In this document: positions 1 through 6,699 of the stretch, in pieces | How positions within the stretch are numbered: position 1 is the stretch's first letter | Layout of the letters: every line of letters begins with the position of its first letter | Origin: an uncultured Bacteroidales bacterium | Lineage (GTDB): Bacteria > Bacteroidota > Bacteroidia > Bacteroidales > P3 | Direction: 5' to 3' | Assembly: GCA_905236645.1 (NCBI GenBank) | Contig: CAJOMZ010000021.1 | Coordinates: 1-38,406 of the forward strand | DNA length: 38,406 bases | Position numbers and translations under genes: made by a program | The notes under the pieces: generated by a model | The model's database searches: none | Told to the model about the DNA's origin: nothing | The model's input: the letters and a program-made list of their open reading frames with translations, nothing else

Positions 1-138
1 AAGCGGAAAGCGGAAAGCGGAAAGCGGAAAGCGGAAAGCGGAAAGCGGAAAGCGGAAAGCGGAAAGCGGAAAGCGGAAAGCGGAGAGCGGAAAGCGGAGA
101 GCGGAAAGCGGAAAGCGGAAAGCGGAAAGCGGAAAGCG
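1..138. repeat. Heptamer tandem array, unit GCGGAAA
   Basis: About 19 to 20 head-to-tail copies of the 7-bp unit GCGGAAA, with two GCGGAGA variants. The array starts at the first base of the window, so its true length is unknown. Because 7 is not a multiple of 3, all three forward frames are open and read the same cyclic heptapeptide (KRKAESG). An open frame here is therefore not evidence of a gene. The next repeat block (157-219) has a different unit but also a 7-bp period. Confidence 0.95.
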
Positions 139-139
139 A

Positions 140-153
140 GCTGACGCGTCAGC
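140..153. repeat. Perfect 14-bp palindrome between two heptamer arrays
   Basis: GCTGACGCGTCAGC is a perfect palindrome sitting exactly between the GCGGAAA array and the CACTAAT-type array. It could be a protein-binding site or the edge of a repeat element. Part of it (GCTGACGC) recurs near 27340, at the edge of another repeat-rich spacer. Function unknown. Confidence 0.6.
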
Positions 154-156
154 AAT

Positions 157-219
157 TCACTAATCACTAATCACTAATCACTAATCACAATTCACTAATT
201 ACAATTCACAATACACAAT
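157..219. repeat. Second heptamer array, unit CACTAAT and variants
   Basis: About nine 7-bp units in a row: several CACTAAT, then CACAATT, CACTAAT, TACAATT, CACAATA and similar. The array is AT-rich and runs up to a few bases before the GTG start of the next gene, so it fills that gene's expected promoter and leader. The period equals that of the upstream array although the sequence is unrelated. Confidence 0.85.
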
Positions 220-222
220 CCA

Positions 223-987
223 GTGTACAAAAACATCCCAAAAGTAACCAGCCGCCTAAGACACAACATATTGTGTATGCCCGAAGAGATACGCGAGGCT
301 ACCGGCATCGTCATCAACGGCAGACGCATCAAGAGCCTGGTGTTCACGACAGATATTGCCATCGTGCGCAACTGCGATGCCGACGCCGTCTTCGCCGTCT
401 ATCCATTCACCCCCCAGCCAAGCATCAGCGATGCCATCATCAAGTATTGCTCGCGCCCCGTCTTCTGCGGCATCGGAGGCGGCCTAACGCACGGCGCCAG
501 ATGCATCTCGCTTGCCATCAGCGCCGAAAACCAGGGCGCGATGGGTGTGGTGATGAACGCCCCCACAACCAACCGTAGTCTGCGCACAGTGGCTAAAGCA
601 ATCGACATCCCCGTGGTGGTAACCGTCCCGAATATCGACACAGACATACGTGCCCGCATCGATGCCGGAGCATCGATAATGAATGTGGCCGGAGGCAAGG
701 ACACAACATCAATAGTGCGCAAAATTCGCAATGAGTTCCCCGACCTGCCGATCATAGCCACCGGTGGACCCACGGCCGAGAGCCTGCACGAGACCATACA
801 GGCGGGTGCCAATGCCATCACGTTCACCCCGCCGTCCGTCCAGGAGATGTTCAGCCAAGTGATGGACCAATACCGCAAAGAGACTGTCCCCAACGATGAT
901 TTCGACCAGCTCACGCCGAAGCAGCGCGAAGTGCTTAGGCATATCAAGGCACGGATTGATAATGAAAATGGCAGTGCGACCGAATGA
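223..987 (+). CDS. TIM-barrel family protein of unknown function (hydrolase-like)
   Basis: A 254-residue protein that reads as a (beta/alpha)8 barrel. Alternating hydrophobic strands end in glycine-rich turns: GIGGG at about 83-87, NVAGGKD at 154-160, and ATGGPT at 179-184 followed by AGANAITF at 194-201. The last two resemble the phosphate-binding loops of the HisF/ThiG/IGPS type of barrel, so a phosphorylated ligand is plausible; I cannot name a substrate. It has no signal peptide and is probably cytoplasmic. The start is GTG at 223, directly after the heptamer repeats, with no Shine-Dalgarno sequence; a later start (for example M19) is possible. The C-terminal 30 residues are charged and probably helical. 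Similar proteins are often labelled just 'hydrolase'. Confidence 0.7.
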   Translation: MYKNIPKVTSRLRHNILCMPEEIREATGIVINGRRIKSLVFTTDIAIVRNCDADAVFAVYPFTPQPSISDAIIKYCSRPVFCGIGGGLTHGARCISLAISAENQGAMGVVMNAPTTNRSLRTVAKAIDIPVVVTVPNIDTDIRARIDAGASIMNVAGGKDTTSIVRKIRNEFPDLPIIATGGPTAESLHETIQAGANAITFTPPSVQEMFSQVMDQYRKETVPNDDFDQLTPKQREVLRHIKARIDNENGSATE

Positions 988-1094
988 TTTATCTTCAAGA
1001 TGAAGTAAATGTTCTTCATCGCCGCTGCATTGCCGCTATCCGCCCTGCCCACGGCCCGTTCCAACGCCCGTTCCGCACCCTGTCAACACCGTTC

Positions 1095-1185
1095 GTTGTC
1101 CAGTCGTTGTCCAGTTGTTGTCCAGTTGTTGTCCAGTCATTGACTGGACAACAACTGGACAACAACTGGACAACAACTGGACACC
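1095..1185. repeat. Mirrored 11-bp array forming a 44-bp hairpin
   Basis: Four direct copies of GTTGTCCAGTY (1095-1138), a 3-base centre (ATT, 1139-1141), then four copies of the complement RACTGGACAAC (1142-1185; the last ends ACC). Left arm against reverse complement of the right arm: 42 of 44 positions match. As RNA it would be a hairpin of exactly four 11-bp units per strand. It lies between convergent genes, so it could act in termination or 3'-end protection, but it has no T-tract. Confidence 0.95.
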
Positions 1186-1350
1186 AGTGTTGGTCCCTGT
1201 TAAGCATTGAGAAACAGCAAGTTATCTACATTGTTGATACAAACATACAATCGTCTGTAAATCAGCAGGGTACGCAAAAAGTGTCTTTTCGGAGCATTTT
1301 CAACCCAATTCGGGCGTTGGGATTTTTGTCGGCCTTAGGTTTGTTTCAAG

Positions 1351-1415
1351 CAGATTGGCCGCATCGCCATCTGCGGCGTAGCGGGCTACGTCGGGACGGC
1401 GATGCGGCCAATCTG
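1351..1415 (-). terminator. 18-bp perfect inverted repeat with nested hairpin, probable 3'-end structure
   Basis: CAGATTGGCCGCATCGCC (1351-1368) is perfectly complementary to 1398-1415, and the loop contains a second small hairpin (CGTAGC GG GCTACG). It lies just beyond the stop codon of the carbohydrate-binding protein on the minus strand. Its position fits a terminator or mRNA-stabilising hairpin, but there is no clear U-tract. It might instead be one copy of a dispersed repeat. Confidence 0.6.
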
Positions 1416-1429
1416 CCGAAAGAATGCGG

Positions 1430-3382
1430 CTACTGCAGTTTGATGTGCTTCTTGCCGTTCTGGATGTAGACACCGCGGAAGTTGGCCGGGACTTCGGTGC
1501 CGAGGTAGCGGCCATCGATGCTGAATACGCGCGGGTCGTTGACAATCTGCTCCATCTCTACATCGTCGATGCCGACGGCGCCGCCGATATGGGTCAATGA
1601 CACAGAGGAGCCGCCACTGACAGTGGCGTCAAGGTAGCAGTTGTCCTCGAAAATGCCCGTACCCGTAGCCGTCACGCCTTTCAGGAGTGTGGGTGTCGAG
1701 GGGACGGAAATCACCAGTCCGGATGAGTTGCCGCCGCCGGGACCACCGCCACCAGGCCCGCCGCCGGCAGTCACCTGCGGAACGTAGAAGGCCACCACAT
1801 CGTCGCCGTATGAGAGGCCGTACCACGTGTTGCCGCTCACCGACGAGGCGCGATAGGTGGCCTGGCTTATCGAAGCGCCGTTCTCGACGCCACCGACAGC
1901 GATGACGGTGCCGCCATTGATATAGACCTTCTTTCCCTCCTCGCTGTTGGCGTCGATAGCCAGTTCGGGCGAGCGCGAGCCGATGGCATACAACAGGCCT
2001 CCGTTGAGGTAGATGTTGCCGTTGGCATCGATGCCGTCGTTATTGCTGGAGCGCGAATAGATGTAGCCCCCGGTGATGGTCAGGTCCTGCGCCGAGTTGA
2101 TGCCGTCGTCGTAGGCGTTGACATATATCTCGCCGCCAGTGATATCGAGGTAGTTCTTGCTCTCGATGCCTTCACCGTTGCTGCCGCTGGTAGTCACCTT
2201 GACCTTGCCGCCACTGATGACCATACCGCCGCCGTAGGTGTAGCTGTTGCCGACCTGCGTCTTCACGCCGGCCTTGATGCCCTTGGGCGAAGAGTAGTAG
2301 GCGCTGTTGACGTGGTCGGTATTGCCGGTATAGTTGGTGTTCTCGGTGGTGCCATTGTTGTAGTAGAGGCCGCCGGTAGTGACAACGGTGATGTCGCCGC
2401 CGCTGATGGTCAGCACGCTGTCGCACTTGATGCCCTTGCCGCCCGAGCCGGTGGAGGTGAGCGTGAGGGTGCCGCCGCTGATGTCGATATCGCCGTCGGC
2501 GCTCAGGCCGCAGGCGGCCTTGGTCTCCAGATCGTCTTCGTCCCAGGCGCCCTTGCCGCTGGTGGTCACATTGATGACAGGCTCGCCGGAAATGTAGATA
2601 TCGCCGGCGCACTTGATGCCTTTGGCGGCGATGGCGGCGCAGTTGATCGTGATATTGCCGCCTTCAATATAAATATTGCCCGAGTCCTCATCCTCGTGGT
2701 CCTCGGTGATGGCGGTGGCGGTATCGCCGTCGAGGTCGCATTGGATGCCGTCGTCGCTGGTGCCGCTGATGTTGATGGTACCGCTTTCCATCAGGAAGTA
2801 CTGGTTACACGAGATGCCGTCGCCCACGGCAGAGGTGACGTTGAGCGTGGCGTTCTTCAGACTGATATACTCACCGGCCTTGATTGCGTGCTTCACATTG
2901 CCCACCACGTTCAGCGTGCCCTGCTGTTTGAACTCGGCGTGCCCCTTCACATAAAGGCAGCCTTTCTGCGAGCCTCCGGCAGCGTCGACGAGGGTGTTGG
3001 TGGTGCCGGTTATGACCTTCACGTTGATGCGCTTGCCGTTCTGTATGTGCACAGCGGCGCCGCTGTAGACAGGCGTGGCGTTGGTCAGCGTCAGGCCGTC
3101 AAGCTCGACGGTGGCCTTATAGCTGCCCGACATATAGAACTCGCCGTCGGTCGACGTGCCGCTCAGATTGTAGGTTATCTCGCTGGCCACATCACTGCTC
3201 TGCGCGATAGAGACGTGTGCCCCTTCTTGGGTGACCGTCAGATACTGGCTGATGTTGTCGGCCACGTTGACCGTCGCCGAAGTGCCGTTGTAGACCACTT
3301 CAACGGTATTGTCGCTCTGCGCCTGCACAATGCCGCAGGCCGCGAAAGCAAATAAAATGAATAAGATAGCAGTGTTTTTCAT
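1430..3382 (-). CDS. Secreted beta-helix carbohydrate-binding domain protein (Cthe_2159-like)
   Basis: 650 residues. The N-terminus is a signal peptide (basic MKN, a hydrophobic core, then VQAQS at about 19-23), so it is exported. The body (about 90-530) is a series of short repeats of the type 'DGIxxxxxLxITGGxIxVxxxGDGI', with many Gly-Gly turns and Asp/Asn pairs. This is the look of a right-handed parallel beta-helix and of the carbohydrate-binding family typified by Cthe_2159, whose members bind cellulose or acidic glycans with calcium. A glycine-proline-rich linker (about 540-551) joins it to a small C-terminal module that ends FSIDGRYLG...GVYIQNGKK. That tail resembles short sorting-type tails of gut Bacteroidales rather than a classic T9SS domain. 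It is transcribed divergently from the AraC gene and could be its target; that is inference. Confidence 0.75.
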   Translation of the reverse strand: MKNTAILFILFAFAACGIVQAQSDNTVEVVYNGTSATVNVADNISQYLTVTQEGAHVSIAQSSDVASEITYNLSGTSTDGEFYMSGSYKATVELDGLTLTNATPVYSGAAVHIQNGKRINVKVITGTTNTLVDAAGGSQKGCLYVKGHAEFKQQGTLNVVGNVKHAIKAGEYISLKNATLNVTSAVGDGISCNQYFLMESGTINISGTSDDGIQCDLDGDTATAITEDHEDEDSGNIYIEGGNITINCAAIAAKGIKCAGDIYISGEPVINVTTSGKGAWDEDDLETKAACGLSADGDIDISGGTLTLTSTGSGGKGIKCDSVLTISGGDITVVTTGGLYYNNGTTENTNYTGNTDHVNSAYYSSPKGIKAGVKTQVGNSYTYGGGMVISGGKVKVTTSGSNGEGIESKNYLDITGGEIYVNAYDDGINSAQDLTITGGYIYSRSSNNDGIDANGNIYLNGGLLYAIGSRSPELAIDANSEEGKKVYINGGTVIAVGGVENGASISQATYRASSVSGNTWYGLSYGDDVVAFYVPQVTAGGGPGGGGPGGGNSSGLVISVPSTPTLLKGVTATGTGIFEDNCYLDATVSGGSSVSLTHIGGAVGIDDVEMEQIVNDPRVFSIDGRYLGTEVPANFRGVYIQNGKKHIKLQ

Positions 3383-3408
3383 AAGGAGAAGTATTTATAT
3401 TTAAAATG

Positions 3409-3416
3409 CAAAAATA
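3409..3416 (-). promoter_or_regulatory. -7 element for the carbohydrate-binding protein
   Basis: Read on the minus strand this is TATTTTTG, a match to the Bacteroidetes -7 consensus TAnnTTTG, 27 bases upstream of the ATG. A weak -33 (ATTG) lies 20 bases further upstream. The divergent AraC promoter is about 60 bp away, so the two share a control region. Confidence 0.6.
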
Positions 3417-3476
3417 CACCGAACCAGCCACTCACACAATTACATATCGTCCGCTTTGCTTGGCAAAAAGTCGTAT

Positions 3477-3510
3477 TTTGCCCCCATATCGAAAATAATC
3501 CGTACTTTTG
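3477..3510 (+). promoter_or_regulatory. Bacteroidetes promoter of the AraC gene
   Basis: TTTG at 3477-3480, 22 bases, then TACTTTTG at 3503-3510. The -7 box ends only 4 bases before the ATG at 3515, so the transcript would be leaderless or nearly so if that ATG is used. The in-frame ATG at 3545 would leave a leader of about 30 bases. Confidence 0.65.
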
Positions 3511-3514
3511 CACT

Positions 3515-4366
3515 ATGGAAAAGGAACCGAAATACATCCATCCAATGAACGTTTACCCTCAGAGAATCAGCGATGAAGGCATCGTTGTGTTCGATAACGT
3601 GAGAGGGTTGCCTTCGAGCGACGAGCCATTTGTGTCGGACGACTATGTCATCTGTATCGGGCACCGCGGGCACATAGAACTGATGTACGACAACATCTCC
3701 GACTTCTCCGAGCAGCACACCGTGGCCGTTATCTTCCCCAACCACAGCCTTCGCAAGGTGAGCGTGACCGACGATTACTTAGCCACGCTTATTATTGTCG
3801 ACTCGTCGGCACTCGACGACCCCATACTGCAGATAATAAAACAGATGCGCTACCGCTACGAGCCGCACCCCAATGTGAAGCTCGACAAGCACGAATACCG
3901 GATAATCACACACGTGGTGGAGGGTATGCGCGAGGTCAAGCGGCTAAACCTCCCCGACCAACGGATGCTGTTGACACGCCTGCTGGAATTCTTCCTGCGC
4001 CTACTCAGCCACTACCGCAAGAGCAAACTGAACGAAACCGGAAGCGACAAGCAAGTAAGTGCACGCTTCCACAGCGACCTCCAGCAACATTTCCGCGAAC
4101 ACCGCGACGTGGGGTTCTATGCCGAGCAAGCCTGCCTGTCGACCAAGCACTTCAGCGCCGTAGTCAAGCAGGAAACAGACCATACCGCTGCTTACTGGAT
4201 TCGCCACCAAGTAGTTACCGAGGCCAAGATGCTGCTCCACATACGGCACGACCTCACCGTGCAGGCCATCGCCGACCTGCTGGGATTTGATGACCCTGCC
4301 ACTTTCAGCCGCTATTTCCGTCGCGAGACCGGCCTCTCCCCGACCGAGTTCCGGCAAAGAGGATAG
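3515..4366 (+). CDS. AraC-family transcriptional regulator
   Basis: A 283-residue regulator. The C-terminal ~90 residues carry the AraC/XylS double helix-turn-helix: the first around 198-220 (GFYAEQACLSTKHFSAVVK) and the second around 245-270, ending in the family signature GFDDPATFSRYFRRETGLSP and TEFRQRG. The N-terminal ~180 residues look like a cupin-type sensing domain of the kind common in Bacteroidetes AraC proteins; the ligand is unknown. The start is uncertain: ATG 3515 lies almost on the promoter, and ATG 3545 (residue 11) is an attractive alternative. It is divergent from the carbohydrate-binding protein. About 200 bases after its end lies a perfect 17-bp hairpin. Confidence 0.85.
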   Translation: MEKEPKYIHPMNVYPQRISDEGIVVFDNVRGLPSSDEPFVSDDYVICIGHRGHIELMYDNISDFSEQHTVAVIFPNHSLRKVSVTDDYLATLIIVDSSALDDPILQIIKQMRYRYEPHPNVKLDKHEYRIITHVVEGMREVKRLNLPDQRMLLTRLLEFFLRLLSHYRKSKLNETGSDKQVSARFHSDLQQHFREHRDVGFYAEQACLSTKHFSAVVKQETDHTAAYWIRHQVVTEAKMLLHIRHDLTVQAIADLLGFDDPATFSRYFRRETGLSPTEFRQRG

Positions 4367-4657
4367 AATCCAAATGCAAGACAATCGTAGCATCGTGGAA
4401 TGTAGCGGTGAAACAGGTCGGCACCAGGGCCAAACACGATGTGGATTTTTCGACAAGAGCCGCAGCTTATGATGGAACCGGCGGTCCTCAACGTCCGACA
4501 CCGCAATGCAAAGGCCGCCATCAAGAGCAATCAGGCTACAATTGCCCCACATTGCCTTGACTTGGGTTAAACCCCAATCGGTCATTAGACCGATTGGGGT
4601 TTAAAGAAGACGACAGGATTCTGACGTGTCGCCGTTAGGTTTTGTCGCGAGTACGGG
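4367..4657. other. Intergenic region after the AraC gene
   Basis: The only clear structure in this 291-bp spacer is the palindrome at 4567-4604. Short forward frames exist (for example from ATG 4374, about 32 codons, and ATG 4468, about 34 codons), but neither has a promoter box or a recognisable motif. They may be decayed coding sequence; I see no support for a gene. Confidence 0.5.
4567..4604. terminator. Perfect 17-bp hairpin, likely bidirectional terminator
   Basis: TTAAACCCCAATCGGTC, loop ATTA, then the exact reverse complement. It lies between the converging AraC gene and the redox operon. The A/T ends of the stem give short A- and T-runs in both directions, which fits a shared terminator, though the tail is short for an intrinsic one. 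Confidence 0.65.
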
Positions 4658-5113
4658 TTATTTTCCCCTTTCGTTTTTCAGAGCTTCGATTATCGCATCC
4701 AGCCCCTTCGCCATCAATTCAAACTGCCTGGCGTCGCCGTCGCCGTCGCCGCTCATCAGGTTGCGCACCATACAGGCAGGGATTTCACTCGCCTTTTCCT
4801 CTATGTGCCGGCCCTTGCGCGTAAGGCTCACGAGCGTCTGCCGCCCATCGGCGATGCCGCGTGTGCGCACCAGCAGCCCGTCGCGTTCCATACGCTGCAG
4901 CAATGGAGTGACGGTATTGGTGTCGAGCATCAGCCGTTGGGTTATCTCACTGACAAGCAGATTGTCGCGTTCCCACAGCACCATCAGCACCAGATACTGC
5001 GGATAGGTAAGCCCCAGCGGTTCGAGCAGCGGGCGATAGGCCTGCGTCACGAGCCGCGAGGCTGTGTAAAGTCTGAAACATAGCTGGTTGTCCAGCTTCA
5101 GTTGTTCGTGCAT
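4658..5113 (-). CDS. ohrR: OhrR-type MarR-family peroxide-sensing repressor
   Basis: A 151-residue MarR-family winged-helix protein. The start, LKLDNQLCFRLYTASR, is the OhrR signature: Cys12 corresponds to the cysteine that organic hydroperoxides oxidise. The segment YRPLLEPLGLTYPQYLVLMVLWE and the wing DGRQTLVSLTRKG (about 89-101) confirm the family. A second cysteine, Cys114, is 102 residues away, close to the spacing of the two cysteines in 2-Cys OhrR proteins, so it may sense by a disulfide; that is inference. It follows the glutathione peroxidase gene by 3 bases and is the last gene of the operon. It probably represses its own operon until peroxide inactivates it. The usual partner, Ohr, is not in this window. 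Confidence 0.85.
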   Translation of the reverse strand: MHEQLKLDNQLCFRLYTASRLVTQAYRPLLEPLGLTYPQYLVLMVLWERDNLLVSEITQRLMLDTNTVTPLLQRMERDGLLVRTRGIADGRQTLVSLTRKGRHIEEKASEIPACMVRNLMSGDGDGDARQFELMAKGLDAIIEALKNERGK

Positions 5114-5116
5114 CGG

Positions 5117-5656
5117 TCAGAGCATTGCTTCGATTTCCTTCTCTATTTCGGCAGGCTCTTCGGTGGGCGGGAAACGCTTGACGGTCTGCCCGTCGCGCGA
5201 CACAAGGAACTTGGTGAAATTCCAGCGTATGTCGCTATCCTTCTTGAAAGTTTTGCTAATGCCTTTCAGCATCGTGGCTGTGGCCTTGGCCTTCAAGCCC
5301 TTGTACTCCTCGACCGGAGCCTGCTCCTTGAGGTAGGTGAAAATGGGGTGCTCGTCGTCGCCGTTGACATCGGTTTTCTTCATAATCTGGAACGTGACGC
5401 CATAGTTGAGACGGCAGAACTCCTGTATCTCGCCGTCGCTGCCGGGGTCCTGCTGCGCAAACTGGTTGCAGGGGAAACCGATGATGACGAGGCCACGGTC
5501 GTGGTACTTTTCATTGAGCTTCTCCAGACCGTCGAACTGGGGTGTGAAGCCGCACTTCGAAGCGGTGTTGACGATGAGCAGCACTTTGCCTTCAAACTCC
5601 TTGAAGTCAATCTCCTTGCCGTTGCTGGCGACAGCCTTGAAATCGTAGATAGACAT
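5117..5656 (-). CDS. Glutathione peroxidase-family thiol peroxidase
   Basis: 179 residues, normal for the family. The peroxidatic cysteine is Cys35 in NTASKCGFTPQF. The catalytic tetrad is complete: Cys35, Gln69 (in FAQQDPG), Trp145 and Asn146 (in DIRWNFTKF). Cys81, in FCRLNYGVTF, matches the resolving cysteine of yeast Gpx3-type enzymes. It should therefore be a 2-Cys peroxidase recycled by thioredoxin rather than glutathione, and it uses cysteine, not selenocysteine. There is no signal peptide, so it acts in the cytoplasm on hydrogen or organic peroxides. It sits between the ferritin-like gene (25-base gap) and ohrR (3-base gap), which argues for one co-regulated peroxide-defence operon. 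Confidence 0.9.
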   Translation of the reverse strand: MSIYDFKAVASNGKEIDFKEFEGKVLLIVNTASKCGFTPQFDGLEKLNEKYHDRGLVIIGFPCNQFAQQDPGSDGEIQEFCRLNYGVTFQIMKKTDVNGDDEHPIFTYLKEQAPVEEYKGLKAKATATMLKGISKTFKKDSDIRWNFTKFLVSRDGQTVKRFPPTEEPAEIEKEIEAML

Positions 5657-5681
5657 AACAATAATGCGTTGCGAGGTTGAA

Positions 5682-6137
5682 TTACATCATTTTTACAAGC
5701 CAGTTCTGGACGCCGATTTTCTCAATCATATCGAGCTGTTCTTCGCTCCAGTAGAGGTCTTCCTCTTCGTCGGCCAGGTAAGCCTTCACGATGTCGTAGG
5801 AAGTGGGGTCGCAAGCCAGCATAGGCAGTGCCTTGTAGAGCGTTTCAACTCCGCGACGCTGTATTTCAAGGTCGGCCTTGATGTATTCGACGGCGTCGTC
5901 AATCATCGGGCGGTCGTAACTGCCCTTCACCTGCGGGGTGCAGCCCAGATCAAGCATACGGTCGGCGCACTTCTCAACCCAGCCCATCTCCTCGGCATAG
6001 TGGTCTATATACTTCTGCCCAAGCTTGGCGAAGCCCTGCGATTTGAAAATCTGACCTTGCATTTTGTGCACCAGGGCACCTTCGGTCAACTCTGTTACGA
6101 TGCCTTGCATCATCTCTAAAGAAACTTTAAAATCCAT
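5682..6137 (-). CDS. Ferritin-like (bacterioferritin/Dps-type) iron protein
   Basis: A 151-residue, almost entirely helical protein that looks like a four-helix ferritin-like bundle. Candidate metal ligands are Glu49/Glu50 and Glu55 (HYAEEMGWVEKCADRML), Glu91, and Glu124-126 (ADEEEDLYW); I did not align them, so which bind iron is open. Bacteroidales proteins of this kind are commonly called bacterioferritin. It would store or detoxify iron, which limits Fenton chemistry and fits the peroxidase and peroxide sensor downstream. It is the first gene of the operon and has its own promoter box at 6182-6189. Confidence 0.7.
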   Translation of the reverse strand: MDFKVSLEMMQGIVTELTEGALVHKMQGQIFKSQGFAKLGQKYIDHYAEEMGWVEKCADRMLDLGCTPQVKGSYDRPMIDDAVEYIKADLEIQRRGVETLYKALPMLACDPTSYDIVKAYLADEEEDLYWSEEQLDMIEKIGVQNWLVKMM

Positions 6138-6181
6138 AATTATAAGTTTTTAAACATTTTTAATTTATATCGTTCACGATG

Positions 6182-6189
6182 CAAAGATA
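6182..6189 (-). promoter_or_regulatory. -7 element for the ferritin-gpx-ohrR operon
   Basis: Minus-strand TATCTTTG, an exact TAnnTTTG match, 44 bases upstream of the start codon. An ATTG lies 22 bases further upstream as a weak -33. The AT-rich leader between it and the ATG is a plausible place for an OhrR operator, but I could not pick out a convincing palindrome. Confidence 0.65.
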
Positions 6190-6699
6190 CGAACAATTTT
6201 CATAATACCGACAATCTTCCAGTAATTTAACATTATTTATGATTATATCGTGTGAGATATTTCAACAGGAATCAGAGGTGACCTGGACGTGACTTGGATG
6301 TGACTTGAACGTAGCAGCACTGGATGAAAGATTTGATAAAATTTTACCAAAGCCTTATTAAATTCTACTAACATAAATTTTAACAAAAGTTTGATAAGAA
6401 TTTGGTAAAACTTTGATAAAACTTTGGTCCAGTTAGAGTACAGGGAAACAAGCAGTTGCGTTTTGGCCAAAAACGCGTTAAATTTTATTAAAATTAACTG
6501 TTTTTGTTAAATCTTAACACTTGAAGTACCGAAAGCACATTAACAATCTGTAACACAGAGAGTAAAAATGTTAAAACATAGCACAAATACAGGTTGGCAA
6601 AAAGGCGATCGGGCACATTCGGACAAAAAGAAAGGATGATTTTTGCGTGGGCCTATAATAAATCGGCGGTTTTGTTGTTATCAAAAGTAAAAGGAGGCT
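6190..6699. other. Long divergent spacer upstream of rpoN
   Basis: Apart from the ferritin promoter and the 11-bp array, this AT-rich stretch shows no gene. The closest thing to an rpoN promoter is GATTTTTG near 6649-6656, one mismatch from TAnnTTTG, without a good -33. The rpoN start has a strong AGGAGG at 6692-6697, only 2 bases from the ATG, which is unusually close. Confidence 0.5.
6278..6432. repeat. Degenerate 11-bp array, AT-rich, partly mirrored
   Basis: It begins with three units GTGACCTGGAC, GTGACTTGGAT and GTGACTTGAAC (6278-6310). After two less clear units, 11-bp phasing continues from 6332 (TTTGATAAAAT, TTTACCAAAGC and so on) to AAGTTTGATAA, GAATTTGGTAA, AACTTTGATAA and AACTTTGGTCC. 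The first AT-rich units are roughly complementary to the last ones (TTTTACCAAA against TTTGGTAAAA). It occupies the spacer between the divergent ferritin operon and rpoN. An apparent 75-codon frame on the minus strand is made of this repeat and is not a gene. Confidence 0.75.

Larger units (their letters stand above)
988..1429. other. Intergenic region with two large inverted repeats, no gene
   Basis: This 442-bp spacer separates two genes whose 3' ends face each other. It holds the 11-bp mirrored array at 1095-1185 and the 18-bp inverted repeat at 1351-1415. A forward frame of 161 codons crosses both but has repetitive, low-quality protein sequence, so I do not call a gene. Nothing else is recognisable. 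Confidence 0.7.

Noticed and set aside
1-180. Open reading frame through the GCGGAAA repeat
   Set aside because: A 7-bp repeat without stops is open in all three frames; the product is a meaningless heptapeptide repeat.
984-1469. 161-codon forward frame
   Set aside because: It runs through the mirrored 11-bp array and an inverted repeat and into the 3' end of the opposite gene; no protein-like features.
2312-3355. 347-codon frame opposite the carbohydrate-binding protein
   Set aside because: Low-complexity Gly/Ala/Val/Asp product that mirrors the repeats of the real gene; no promoter; the minus-strand gene has a signal peptide and a domain.
6243-6470. 75-codon minus frame in the spacer before rpoN
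   Set aside because: Its sequence (LLLKFMLVEFNKALVKFYQI) is a direct translation of the 11-bp array.
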